64,000 nucleotides of DNA, taken from Caldalkalibacillus uzonensis. GTDB lineage: Bacteria > Bacillota > Bacilli > Caldalkalibacillales > Caldalkalibacillaceae. The stretch is taken from positions 186,001 to 250,000 of the forward strand of contig NZ_JAUSUQ010000001.1 of NCBI RefSeq assembly GCF_030814135.1, given 5' to 3'. Below are positions 16,571 through 24,120 of the stretch, piece after piece. The translations under genes and the position numbers were made by a program. Each line of letters begins with the position of its first letter. The first letter of the stretch is position 1. The notes below the pieces were generated by a model that worked only from the letters and a program-made list of their open reading frames with translations, made no database searches and was not told the origin of the DNA.

Positions 16571-17695
16571 CTACATCTGTCTTGACGCAAGGAACTCCTC
16601 TACGGCCAAAGAACATCCCTTTGCTTCAGCTCCTGTTGCCCTGCCCAACAGTTCAAAGCCGTTCAGTGTAGATCTGCCCATATCTTCTGTCATGATGGCT
16701 AGAACCGAGTTGAGATTGGCCAGATCATAATGGACAATAATGCCTTGTTCACCGCAAGGTTTAGGTTTATAAGTAACTGGATCGATCACCAAGGTTCTAA
16801 CCCAGTGAGGTGGTACCTTTACATTGTTCACACTTTCGGTCTGATTGGCGGTATGATCTGCGTTAACTGCATGATACAGGTTTTGGTCATAAAACTGGGA
16901 GCTTAATTCTGTCATGCCATACATGTTAACACAATACGCTTCAGGTATGGAGAATAAGATGCTCATCTCTTGCTTAAACTGGTGCGGCAAAATCTCTCTG
17001 GACCGTCCTTTGGCTCCCCCGGTATCCATCACCCTGCTTCCTTGAGGCAGCTTAAAGGTTAATCCCTCTTGTTTACAATGATCTAAAAAATGAATAAATG
17101 AAAAGGTCGCTCCTATCACAAGGACAGGCTCATCCTTTTGCTCACTCGCTCTTAACATATCGATAAGCAAGTCCAAATCAAAATGGTTACTCTGAACCAC
17201 ATAGCGGCTATCCTCAGTTCCGAACATATCTAGCGCCAGCCTTAAATAATGAGCTAAAGAAGAATTGGGCATATCTTCTTCAGGAGGGAATAAAATGGCC
17301 ATTTTGATTTGTTCCCTATCCGGCAAGATATTTGGTTTAAAGTAACGTTGCATCGACAAATCATAAATGTCTAAATCCCGATGATAATGTTTCCCCTTTT
17401 TTGCTGGGTTCGTCGTCCCACTGGTCATAAAAATTGCTTCCGCTTCTTCTATCGGACAAGCTGACAAAATGGCTTCTTTAAAAGCGTTAATCGGTACAGC
17501 TGGTATCTCGGTAAAGTGTTTGACGGAAACAGGGGATACCCTGCGTTTGCGGCAAAATTTCCGAAAAGCCTGATTATGCTCATATTGAAAAGCAAACAAA
17601 GACAAAGCCAACTGATTGAATTCTTCTTCTGAAGCTTGATCCTGTAATATAAAATCCCTCACCTTTTCTTTTATTGATGAATAGGCTTCATTCAT
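16571..17695 (-). CDS. LuxE-type acyl-protein synthetase
   Basis: A 374-residue ATP-dependent acyl-activating enzyme. The adenylate-forming motif is MTSGTTNPAKKGKHYHRD (residues 90-107), followed by YGMTELSSQFYD. Near the C-terminus KGCSLAVEEFL carries Cys361, at the place where LuxE accepts the acyl group. LuxE makes acyl-AMP from a carboxylic acid, moves the acyl group to its own cysteine, then hands it to LuxC. The ATG at 17695 has AGAAGG seven bases upstream. It is the first gene after the TPP riboswitch and its terminator, so it is the first one switched off by thiamin pyrophosphate. Confidence 0.9.
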   Translation of the reverse strand: MNEAYSSIKEKVRDFILQDQASEEEFNQLALSLFAFQYEHNQAFRKFCRKRRVSPVSVKHFTEIPAVPINAFKEAILSACPIEEAEAIFMTSGTTNPAKKGKHYHRDLDIYDLSMQRYFKPNILPDREQIKMAILFPPEEDMPNSSLAHYLRLALDMFGTEDSRYVVQSNHFDLDLLIDMLRASEQKDEPVLVIGATFSFIHFLDHCKQEGLTFKLPQGSRVMDTGGAKGRSREILPHQFKQEMSILFSIPEAYCVNMYGMTELSSQFYDQNLYHAVNADHTANQTESVNNVKVPPHWVRTLVIDPVTYKPKPCGEQGIIVHYDLANLNSVLAIMTEDMGRSTLNGFELLGRATGAEAKGCSLAVEEFLASRQM

Positions 17696-17728
17696 ACACA
17701 CACCTTCTTTCTCTCATATAAAGCAATT

Positions 17729-17758
17729 AAAAAACCACTTCTTAATCGAGAAGTGGTT
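17729..17758 (-). terminator. Riboswitch-controlled terminator
   Basis: On the minus strand AACCACTTCTCG, ATTA and AGAAGTGGTT fold into a hairpin followed by TTTTTT. The 5' arm AACCACTT can alternatively pair with AAGTGGTT, the 3' strand of riboswitch helix P1. The terminator and antiterminator are therefore mutually exclusive. Confidence 0.9.
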
Positions 17759-17798
17759 AATCGTAAAATACATGGCTTGTATACATATATCTTACATC

Positions 17799-17893
17799 AA
17801 CCACTTCCCTACGCTGCTATGATGCAGTTCAGGTTCAAAGGGTTCTAAGGCTAAACACCTTAATCTCAGCCTGATTCGGCTCCCCTAGTGGTT
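17799..17893 (-). promoter_or_regulatory. TPP (THI-box) riboswitch
   Basis: Reading the minus strand from 17893, the conserved blocks appear in order: ACTAGGGGAGCC, GGCTGAGA, ACCCTTTGAACCTGA, and GCAGCGTAGGGAA. These are the thi-box elements that bind thiamin pyrophosphate. Helix P1 is AACCACT (17893-17887) with AGTGGTT (17805-17799). Bound TPP holds P1 closed and frees the downstream terminator, stopping expression of the LuxE/LuxC/ABC/SDR genes. Conserved-block order and pairing leave little doubt. Confidence 0.95.
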
Positions 17894-17916
17894 ATATCTA
17901 ATATTTAGTTTACTTA

Positions 17917-17944
17917 AGCTTATCATAATCAAATGGAATGTCAA
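17917..17944 (-). promoter_or_regulatory. Putative promoter of the riboswitch operon
   Basis: A consensus TTGACA (17944-17939) lies 16 bases from TAAGCT (17922-17917) on the minus strand, about 24 bases before the aptamer. The -10 is weak. Confidence 0.45.
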
Positions 17945-18030
17945 CACATCCCCCCTCATGGGTGAAAAATATTCAGTTTTTAAAGTATTTATATAAACAA
18001 ACCTCTATGTAAGAAATCGTATAATAAAAC

Positions 18031-18330
18031 TTAAATGTTAAAGCGTTCGATTTGCTCATACTGATGGTATTTATATAATATATTCCTTTGTCTTTCTCCA
18101 ATCAGATCAAAGTGTGGATATCTTGGATGTCGGTCAATCCATTCGGGGGCTAAACCTTCCTTATTACCCCAGACAATCAATTTGTCTATGTCTGCACAAC
18201 CGACTTTGGTCACTGTTTTAATATGAGGGTACTTAGGGTGAACCCAATAATGAGTAATAAAAGCAATTTCCCCATTTGCAACCTTGTGTTTCCAAATGTC
18301 TAACTCTTTTCTGTTGATGCCAAAAGCCAT
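18031..18330 (-). CDS. Conserved small protein (YneQ-like), unknown function
   Basis: A 99-residue soluble protein beginning MAFGINRKELDIWKHKVANG and containing ITHYWVHPKYPH, VTKVGCADI and HPRYPHFDL. The pattern resembles small Bacillus proteins of the YneQ type, as I recall them. No catalytic motif is evident. I chose the ATG at 18330, with GGTGGGTG upstream, over a GTG at 18342. It stands alone between the riboswitch promoter and the nitronate monooxygenase gene. The 218 bases upstream show no further gene. Confidence 0.7.
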   Translation of the reverse strand: MAFGINRKELDIWKHKVANGEIAFITHYWVHPKYPHIKTVTKVGCADIDKLIVWGNKEGLAPEWIDRHPRYPHFDLIGERQRNILYKYHQYEQIERFNI

Positions 18331-18548
18331 ATCTTCATTCACCCACCGTATAACTTTATCATACTGTTTCCACTTTCATTACTCACGAAGGAGAATATTG
18401 AGCATTATAGCTGTGATTGTATTATAGCTGATCTATCATTAGAATGGAATTTTTGGAGGAACAGGGGGCAAAACAGATGCAATTGAGAGGCATTTAAGGT
18501 AAAGTGAGACATATATATGATCACAAAATGTTTTGAAGGGTGAGAAAA

Positions 18549-19523
18549 ATGGTAAAAAGGTTTCCTCCACAGCTTGCCGGCCAGACGGTGTTGCCCGTGA
18601 TCGCGGCTCCCATGTTTCTTGTTTCCAGTCCCAAATTGGTCATTGAAAGTTGTAGAGCTGGCATCATTGGCTCATTCCCTTTGCTCAATGCCCGGACGGC
18701 ACATATTTTAGAGGACTGGATGCAAAACATAATTGAAGAACTGGAAAAAGCACGCCGGGAAAATCCGGAGCGGCGTGTGGCTCCCTGGGCAGTTAATCTT
18801 ATCGTGCATCGCACGAACAAACGTTATGAAGAAGATTTAGAACTGATTAAAAAGTATCAGCCTCCGATTGTGATTACCTCTCTGGGTGACCCGGCCCCTG
18901 TTGTCAATGTTGTACATACATATGGCGGGCTTGTTTTTGCGGATGTGGCCAACCTTGTTCATGCCCGAAAAGCAGCCGAAAAAGGGGTTGATGGACTTAT
19001 CCTCGTCTGCAACGGGGCTGGCGGGCATGCCGGAACAATTAACCCCATGGCCTTTATGGGTGCAGTTAAGGAATTCTGGGACGGTATCACTATTCTTGCC
19101 GGTTGTATTTCCAGCGGCCAAGATATTTTGGCAGCAGAAGTACTCGGTGCAGATTTTGCCTACATGGGAACGCGTTTTATTGCCACGCACGAAAGTTTTG
19201 CCAACTCAGATTATCAAAAAATGCTAATAGAATCCAGCGTGGAAGATCTTATTTATACTGATGCGTTCAGCGGAGTGAAAGCCAATTATCTCATTCCCAG
19301 TATTGTCAGAGCAGGGCTTGATCCCGCACATTTGAACAAAAAGGAAACCGTCGACTTTTCCAAACTGAACCAGTCTGAAGCAAAAGCCTGGAAAGACATC
19401 TGGTCCGCGGGACAAGGGGTCAGTACCATTAAAGAGGTGCTGCCCGTTGCCGAATTGGTGGAAAGACTTCGAGCAGAATATCAGCAGGCACTTGCCTCTT
19501 TATGTTCTAAACGTTCAAACTAA
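18549..19523 (+). CDS. Nitronate monooxygenase / 2-nitropropane dioxygenase family flavoprotein
   Basis: A 324-residue TIM-barrel FMN protein: PVIAAPMFLVSSPKLVIESC at the start, LILVCNGAGGHAG for phosphate and flavin contact, and AGCISSGQDILAAEVLGADF with AYMGTRF near the second phosphate site. The family oxidises alkyl nitronates, though many members act on other substrates. The ATG at 18549 has GAAGGGTG upstream; a GTG at 18540 is an alternative. The strong terminator at 19551-19586 follows. Confidence 0.88.
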   Translation: MVKRFPPQLAGQTVLPVIAAPMFLVSSPKLVIESCRAGIIGSFPLLNARTAHILEDWMQNIIEELEKARRENPERRVAPWAVNLIVHRTNKRYEEDLELIKKYQPPIVITSLGDPAPVVNVVHTYGGLVFADVANLVHARKAAEKGVDGLILVCNGAGGHAGTINPMAFMGAVKEFWDGITILAGCISSGQDILAAEVLGADFAYMGTRFIATHESFANSDYQKMLIESSVEDLIYTDAFSGVKANYLIPSIVRAGLDPAHLNKKETVDFSKLNQSEAKAWKDIWSAGQGVSTIKEVLPVAELVERLRAEYQQALASLCSKRSN

Positions 19524-19550
19524 ATAAATGAATTAATGTTAACGTTGTCA

Positions 19551-19586
19551 TGAAAAAGTCACTTCCTTTTGGAAGTGACTTTTTCA
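19551..19586. terminator. Strong bidirectional terminator
   Basis: TGAAAAAGTCACTTCC, TTTT, GGAAGTGACTTTTTCA is a perfect 16-base stem between convergent genes. It serves both the nitronate monooxygenase gene and the CAP lipoprotein gene. Confidence 0.92.
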
Positions 19587-19595
19587 TCAGGATAA

Positions 19596-20513
19596 TCACT
19601 TACTGATAAACATTTGTGTCCAGTAATGACCGTTTTCATTGTAGCCCACACCAATGTGCGTGAAATTTCCATTTAAAATATTGGCTCGATGTCCTTCACT
19701 ATTCATCCATGCTTGAACAACGGCCTCAGGAGTTGGCTGACCCTGGGCAATGTTTTCGGCTGCTGCATTAAACGAGATACCGAAGTCTCTCATCATATCG
19801 AACGGTGAACCGTAAGTAGGGCTAGTATGGGAAAAATAATGATTGGCTTGCATGTCATTGGACTTTTCGCGCGCAACGCGATTCAAAGCTGCATCCGTTT
19901 GCAAGTCTGACAATCCATTCCTTCTTCTTTCAGCATTTGTTAATTCAATGACTCGGGCTTCAATCTCACTTACACCCTCTGCTACTTCCGGCTGAGTTGT
20001 GGTTTCCGGCTGTTCACGCTGCTCAGGCTGCTCTTGTGCGGGCGCTTGTGGTGGCTGCTGTGGCGTACCTTGTCGCAGTCTTTGTACAATATCTTCCGGT
20101 GTCAGCCTTGTTGTACCTTCTGGGACCAGCCGAGCAACCTGTTCTGGTGTCAGCCGTTCTGCACCTTCTGGTATTAATCGGGCGATTTCTTCAGGGAGTA
20201 ACCGGGCAATATCTTCGCGAGTAAGCCGAATATCCGCATGTTGTCCATCAACAATGATGAAGTCATATTTGGCATGTTGAATTTGAACAGGTTTCGTATG
20301 AGGAAATTGGTCACTGGGTATTGTTGTACTTTCACTTGATATTTGGCCAAGCGGCCCCTCGGAAGCCAATGGCTCTTCTTTCGCCTGCAGGCCTTCAATA
20401 TAGGCATCATCAATAATCCTTGAATCTTGTGCCTGATCACCTGCATTGGTACAGGCAACAATACTCAGTAAAAGTAAGCTGGCAACGTATAAAGGTATCC
20501 AGTTTTTGCTCAT
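19596..20513 (-). CDS. CAP/SCP-domain lipoprotein with octapeptide repeats (YkwD-like)
   Basis: A 305-residue exported lipoprotein. The signal peptide ends in the lipobox IVAC (Cys21). Residues 95-142 are six tandem octapeptides of the form xRLxPExx (ARLLPEEI, ARLIPEGA, ERLTPEQV, ARLVPEGT and so on). A Pro/Gln-rich linker follows. The C-terminal 125 residues are a CAP domain: IELTNAERRRNGLSDLQ, HYFSHTSPTYGSPFDMM, AAENIAQGQPTPEAVVQAWM and SEGHRANILNGNFTHIGVGY. The Bacillus relative YkwD is a surface protein of uncertain role. The ATG at 20513 follows AAGGGGC. Confidence 0.9.
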   Translation of the reverse strand: MSKNWIPLYVASLLLLSIVACTNAGDQAQDSRIIDDAYIEGLQAKEEPLASEGPLGQISSESTTIPSDQFPHTKPVQIQHAKYDFIIVDGQHADIRLTREDIARLLPEEIARLIPEGAERLTPEQVARLVPEGTTRLTPEDIVQRLRQGTPQQPPQAPAQEQPEQREQPETTTQPEVAEGVSEIEARVIELTNAERRRNGLSDLQTDAALNRVAREKSNDMQANHYFSHTSPTYGSPFDMMRDFGISFNAAAENIAQGQPTPEAVVQAWMNSEGHRANILNGNFTHIGVGYNENGHYWTQMFISK

Positions 20514-20599
20514 GATCAATGCCCCTTTTTTTGATATTTGATTTACCATTATTGTTTCATGTTGTTAACAAAGTATATGTGTCAATTATTTCTAAAAGG

Positions 20600-20645
20600 G
20601 GCATTAAAAAGCTAAGCCCTGAAAAACCAGGATTTACTTTTTTGT
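20600..20645 (-). terminator. Possible terminator after the YhfK-like gene
   Basis: CCTG and CAGG bracket a short loop, with flanking AAG/CTT pairing and a T-run on the minus strand. The stem is imperfect. Confidence 0.4.
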
Positions 20646-20651
20646 GCATGT

Positions 20652-21296
20652 TTATATATTTTTTAATGCATCAGCAATTGGTGTCTCACCTGATATAATA
20701 TCAAAACCCCGCCTAAAGGTATGCTCCTCGTTAAGTGTTGCAACAATGGTGGCTGCGACGTCCTCACGTGGAATCGATCCTCTCTCAAGTTCTTCCCCGG
20801 CAGAAATTTTTCCTGTTCCCGGTTCATTAAGCAGGGCACCTGGGCGGATAATGGTATAATTGAGCTGAGTGGACATCAGCATTCTATCTGCATAATGCTT
20901 TGCTGCAAAGTAATGCTTAATCCCCTCCCACCATTTCTCCCTGATATGGGCAGAAAGAGCGCTGACCATAATAAACCGTTTGATTTCTGCCTGTTCGGCT
21001 GCTTCTATCGTTTTCACTGCTCCGTCAAGATCGACAAGTATCGTTTTATCCGCCCCTGTATGACTACCCGATCCCGCCGTAAAAACAATTGCTTCACATC
21101 CCTCTGCTGCTTTCGCTATTTCCTCGACGCTGCCTTCCAAATTGGCTACGACGGTTTCTACGCCTTGTTCTCTAAAGGTCACCGCTTGTTCCTCTTTTCT
21201 GACCATCGCACGGACATCATGTTCTTCGCTGTTGCTTAATAAGCGAACGAGATGCCGGCCAATCTGCCCCTTTGCTCCAACGACCAACACTTTCAT
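20652..21296 (-). CDS. Atypical SDR, NAD(P)-binding sugar-epimerase-like protein (YhfK-like)
   Basis: A 214-residue Rossmann protein: MKVLVVGAKGQIGRHLVRLL with the GxxGxxG cofactor loop, VFTAGSGSHTGADKTILVDL, and the ending FDIISGETPIADAL. It resembles Bacillus YhfK and atypical SDRs that bind NAD(P)H but often lack the YxxxK pair. A redox-sensing or quinone-related role is possible. The ATG at 21296 has AGGAGAGTG upstream. It lies downstream of the ring-cleaving dioxygenase, 114 bases away in the same direction. Confidence 0.82.
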   Translation of the reverse strand: MKVLVVGAKGQIGRHLVRLLSNSEEHDVRAMVRKEEQAVTFREQGVETVVANLEGSVEEIAKAAEGCEAIVFTAGSGSHTGADKTILVDLDGAVKTIEAAEQAEIKRFIMVSALSAHIREKWWEGIKHYFAAKHYADRMLMSTQLNYTIIRPGALLNEPGTGKISAGEELERGSIPREDVAATIVATLNEEHTFRRGFDIISGETPIADALKNI

Positions 21297-21410
21297 CACT
21301 TACACTCTCCTTTCGCTGGTTTATTTTGAGTACATTCTGCTTCATACTATTGGCAAAATGCTTTCATCCTATCCAATTTTTTTGATTAAGCTGAAAAAGC
21401 TTGGCAATCA

Positions 21411-22409
21411 TCACTTTTGGTTTACCGGTGATTGTTTAGTGTTCAAAGGCTCTAACATGGCTTCGATTTGTTCCCGTTGATTTTCAAAGTAAGGGGGTAA
21501 GGCCAGATGTTCACCTAAATGATCAAACGGCTCATCCACTTCGAAACCTGGGCCGTCAGTGGCTAATTCGAATAATATTCCATTGGGTTCTCTAAAATAT
21601 AAGGATTTAAAATAATAGCGCTCGACAATGCCCGAATTGGGGATTCTTAATTCTTTCAGCAGTTCAGCCCAGTGCTTAAGTTCCTCTCCGTCTTCAACCC
21701 GAAAGGCCACGTGATGCACACTGCCGCGCCCTTGGCTTTCACGTGGCAGATCCGTGCGTTCTTCCAGATGAACTTCTGCCCCTGTCCCCCCTTCTCCAGT
21801 TTCAAACACTTGAATATCTAGTCCCCCGCTTATAACGGACGGATATGTCCTTGCTTCACGAAAACCTAATACATCAGTTAACATTTTGGCGGTAAGCTCA
21901 AAGCTGGAGACGGTCAATTTAACGGGCCCCAAGCCGACAATTCCATATTCTTGAGGAACAGGACTTCTATCCCACGGTCTTCCCCCTGCCACACCCACAT
22001 TGTCTTCATCTGAAACAAGGACCAGGCGTTGCCCTTCAAAATCGCGAAATGCTAGTGTTGCCCGACCGCTATGGTACGAGATTTCATCGTGTTCAATCCC
22101 AAGCTGTTCAAAGCGGTTCTGCCAATACTGCAGTGACTCATCATCTGGCACACGTAATGATGTAGCCGAAATACTGTTCGTCCCCTGGTATGTTTGTCCG
22201 GCATTGAGGATTTCAAAAAACGTTAAGTCGGTACCTGGATTTCCCCTTTCATCCGCATAGAATAAATGATAAACCGAAGGATCATCCTGATTGATGGTCT
22301 TTTTCACCAGACGCATGCCAAGTGTTTTGGTATAGAACTCGTAATTTTTCTTGGCATTGGCCGTGATAGCAGATACGTGATGGATTCCTTTCAGTGGTCT
22401 CAGCTTCAT
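21411..22409 (-). CDS. Ring-cleaving dioxygenase of the MhqO/VOC type
   Basis: A 332-residue protein of two VOC modules. The metal ligands of extradiol dioxygenases are visible: His in KGIHHVSAIT, His in GSVHHVAFRVED, and Glu in NGILFELATDGPG. The family includes Bacillus MhqA/MhqO, which open hydroquinone or catechol rings during quinone detoxification. The ATG at 22409 follows GAAAGGGATG. With the WrbA-like, HxlR and MhqD-like genes nearby, it adds to a quinone-stress theme, although each gene has its own promoter region. Confidence 0.88.
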   Translation of the reverse strand: MKLRPLKGIHHVSAITANAKKNYEFYTKTLGMRLVKKTINQDDPSVYHLFYADERGNPGTDLTFFEILNAGQTYQGTNSISATSLRVPDDESLQYWQNRFEQLGIEHDEISYHSGRATLAFRDFEGQRLVLVSDEDNVGVAGGRPWDRSPVPQEYGIVGLGPVKLTVSSFELTAKMLTDVLGFREARTYPSVISGGLDIQVFETGEGGTGAEVHLEERTDLPRESQGRGSVHHVAFRVEDGEELKHWAELLKELRIPNSGIVERYYFKSLYFREPNGILFELATDGPGFEVDEPFDHLGEHLALPPYFENQREQIEAMLEPLNTKQSPVNQK

Positions 22410-22467
22410 GAAAATCATCCCTTTCGTTTGTCATTAGTGTTAACGCCGTTGAGCTTTTTATGTTTGT

Positions 22468-22758
22468 TCAGGGTGCTGACCGAGATACTGCTTTTTGTTC
22501 CAGTTCATACACCATGGCCAAAACCTCAGCTATGACCGCATAAATTTCTTCCGGAATTTGCTCATTCAACTCAAGTTTACTTAACAGCTCTACCAAGGAA
22601 GGATCTTCATAGATGGGTATACCATGTTGGCTGGCCAGTTCAATGATTCGCTCTGCAACGAGTCCAGTTCCTTTTGCTTTAACGACAGGTGCATCGTGCT
22701 GCTCAGAATCATATTGCAATGCCACAGCCTTTTTAAGCGGTTCGCTTTCTCTATTCAT
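22468..22758 (-). CDS. ylqH: FlhB-related cytoplasmic protein (YlqH-like)
   Basis: A 96-residue protein related to the C-terminal cytoplasmic domain of FlhB/EscU export-switch proteins: AVALQYDSEQHDAPVVKAKG, LVAERIIELASQHGIPIYED, LVELLSKLELNEQIPEEIYA. The self-cleaving NPTH motif of true FlhB is replaced around QYDSEQHDAP, so no autocleavage is expected. The start overlaps the ylqG stop (ATGA), as expected for a translationally coupled pair. Its cellular role is unknown. Confidence 0.88.
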   Translation of the reverse strand: MNRESEPLKKAVALQYDSEQHDAPVVKAKGTGLVAERIIELASQHGIPIYEDPSLVELLSKLELNEQIPEEIYAVIAEVLAMVYELEQKAVSRSAP

Positions 22759-23996
22759 ATGCGAATATCAACTCCTTGATAGTGCCCCCAAATGAGGGAC
22801 GGTTTTGCTTGATCCGGTGCACGGCGCAAAACTTGCCACTCTTTGGCCACCAGGCTGGAGAGCTTGTATTGATGGGAGGCCAAACCTTTTTTAATCGCAG
22901 GTTTGTATTGGTCCAGCCAGCTTTGTTGGATAAGATCATTGAACAACTTAATTGATACCCACCGGTTTTGCACCTGTACATCCACACATGTTTCCCCTAG
23001 GCGTTGCAGGTTAACATATATTAACAATCGGCAGTGCTCGGAGCTAATCTTGCCCTTTTGGTTTGTATATCCTTGCAGTTCCCCATATACTGAGTCGGGT
23101 CGTCCGTGTTGGCGGACGAGAAGGTGAAACACCATGAAGGATACGGGCAAGGCAGAATCTCCCTGCATTAATAGGTGTTGTCCTGCCAACTGGTACAAAA
23201 TATTTTCAGCCTGTTTACGGGCAGACTGGTTTAACGTGGTATCTTTTATCCAGTTCTGTAGAAGTACTGATAAGGTCAGTTGGTTGGGAGCGGTTTCTTG
23301 TGCAGCACTTGTTGGGAGATGTAAAGATAACCGTTGGAAATAATCTTTTAATTGTCCTGCACTAAACTGGTGTACAGGCAAGCGGAACAACAGTGCTTGC
23401 AAGACCTCACGTTCATCCTCCCCCACCATCCCCATTAATTGAGCAATGGACTCTTTTAGATTTGGTTGGTGAAGAAACATGTCAATGGCACGAACAATAC
23501 CAGGACTTGGTGGCCAACCATTCTGCAGGGCCAACAGCACAGCCTGCTGCTGCTTCTCTCCTCGCCCGACCAGTGCCAGGGTCTCTTGTACTTGTTGGAA
23601 CACTGAGCGATTTAAAGGAAGGTGATGGGAAACAAAAAGTTGAACTAACTGGCGGTTTGAGGGCGTGTCAGAGATCCCTAGCCAACGTAGCAAGGGCTGC
23701 CAATCCTGGTCCGTATTCCGGCGTGGAGTGGTATCATAGGAAGAATCGTGGATTAATTTTAAAATGACAGGCCTCGATACTGCTTGGACTTGAAACCATT
23801 CGCTTTGACCTGTACTCAGGGGAACTTCCAAGCGGGCCAACACCTTGAACTTCCCAAGTTGGACCCAGGCTGTTTGCTGAGGCAAAAGCTGAATGATCCT
23901 GCCCTTTAACACCTGCCCAGGACGCAGGATAAAATGATTGTTTGTAGTAATGTCATTTAAGTGGTTTATGAGTGATGAAACCCAGGGTAGGGACAT
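22755..23996 (-). CDS. ylqG: YlqG-like protein related to flagellar hook-length control (FliK C-terminus)
   Basis: A 413-residue soluble protein. N-terminal PGQVLKGRIIQLLPQQTAWV is a small beta domain. The middle is helical. The C-terminal GKISSEHCRLLIYVNLQRLG with TCVDVQVQNRWVSIKLFNDL resembles the FliK C-terminal domain that contacts FlhB. Pairing with an FlhB-like YlqH, sharing an ATGA overlap, is the same arrangement as ylqG-ylqH in B. subtilis, and suggests interaction outside the flagellum (inference). The ATG at 23996 follows AGAAGGGAG with a rather long 12-base spacing. Confidence 0.8.
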   Translation of the reverse strand: MSLPWVSSLINHLNDITTNNHFILRPGQVLKGRIIQLLPQQTAWVQLGKFKVLARLEVPLSTGQSEWFQVQAVSRPVILKLIHDSSYDTTPRRNTDQDWQPLLRWLGISDTPSNRQLVQLFVSHHLPLNRSVFQQVQETLALVGRGEKQQQAVLLALQNGWPPSPGIVRAIDMFLHQPNLKESIAQLMGMVGEDEREVLQALLFRLPVHQFSAGQLKDYFQRLSLHLPTSAAQETAPNQLTLSVLLQNWIKDTTLNQSARKQAENILYQLAGQHLLMQGDSALPVSFMVFHLLVRQHGRPDSVYGELQGYTNQKGKISSEHCRLLIYVNLQRLGETCVDVQVQNRWVSIKLFNDLIQQSWLDQYKPAIKKGLASHQYKLSSLVAKEWQVLRRAPDQAKPSLIWGHYQGVDIRI

Positions 23997-24120
23997 TGTG
24001 AGTGGGCACTCCCTTCTGAATGGAGTGAATTCATCAAAAAGGGCATTGCCCCTTGCTTTAATTATTAGTACATTTTCGGGAAAAAGAAAAAAATATCCTT
24101 CCAAGTTGAGAAATTTTAAG

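Noticed and set aside
15050-17695. A bioluminescence (lux) operon
   Set aside because: luxE- and luxC-like genes are present, but luxA, luxB and luxD are absent, and the operon carries a TPP riboswitch and an importer.
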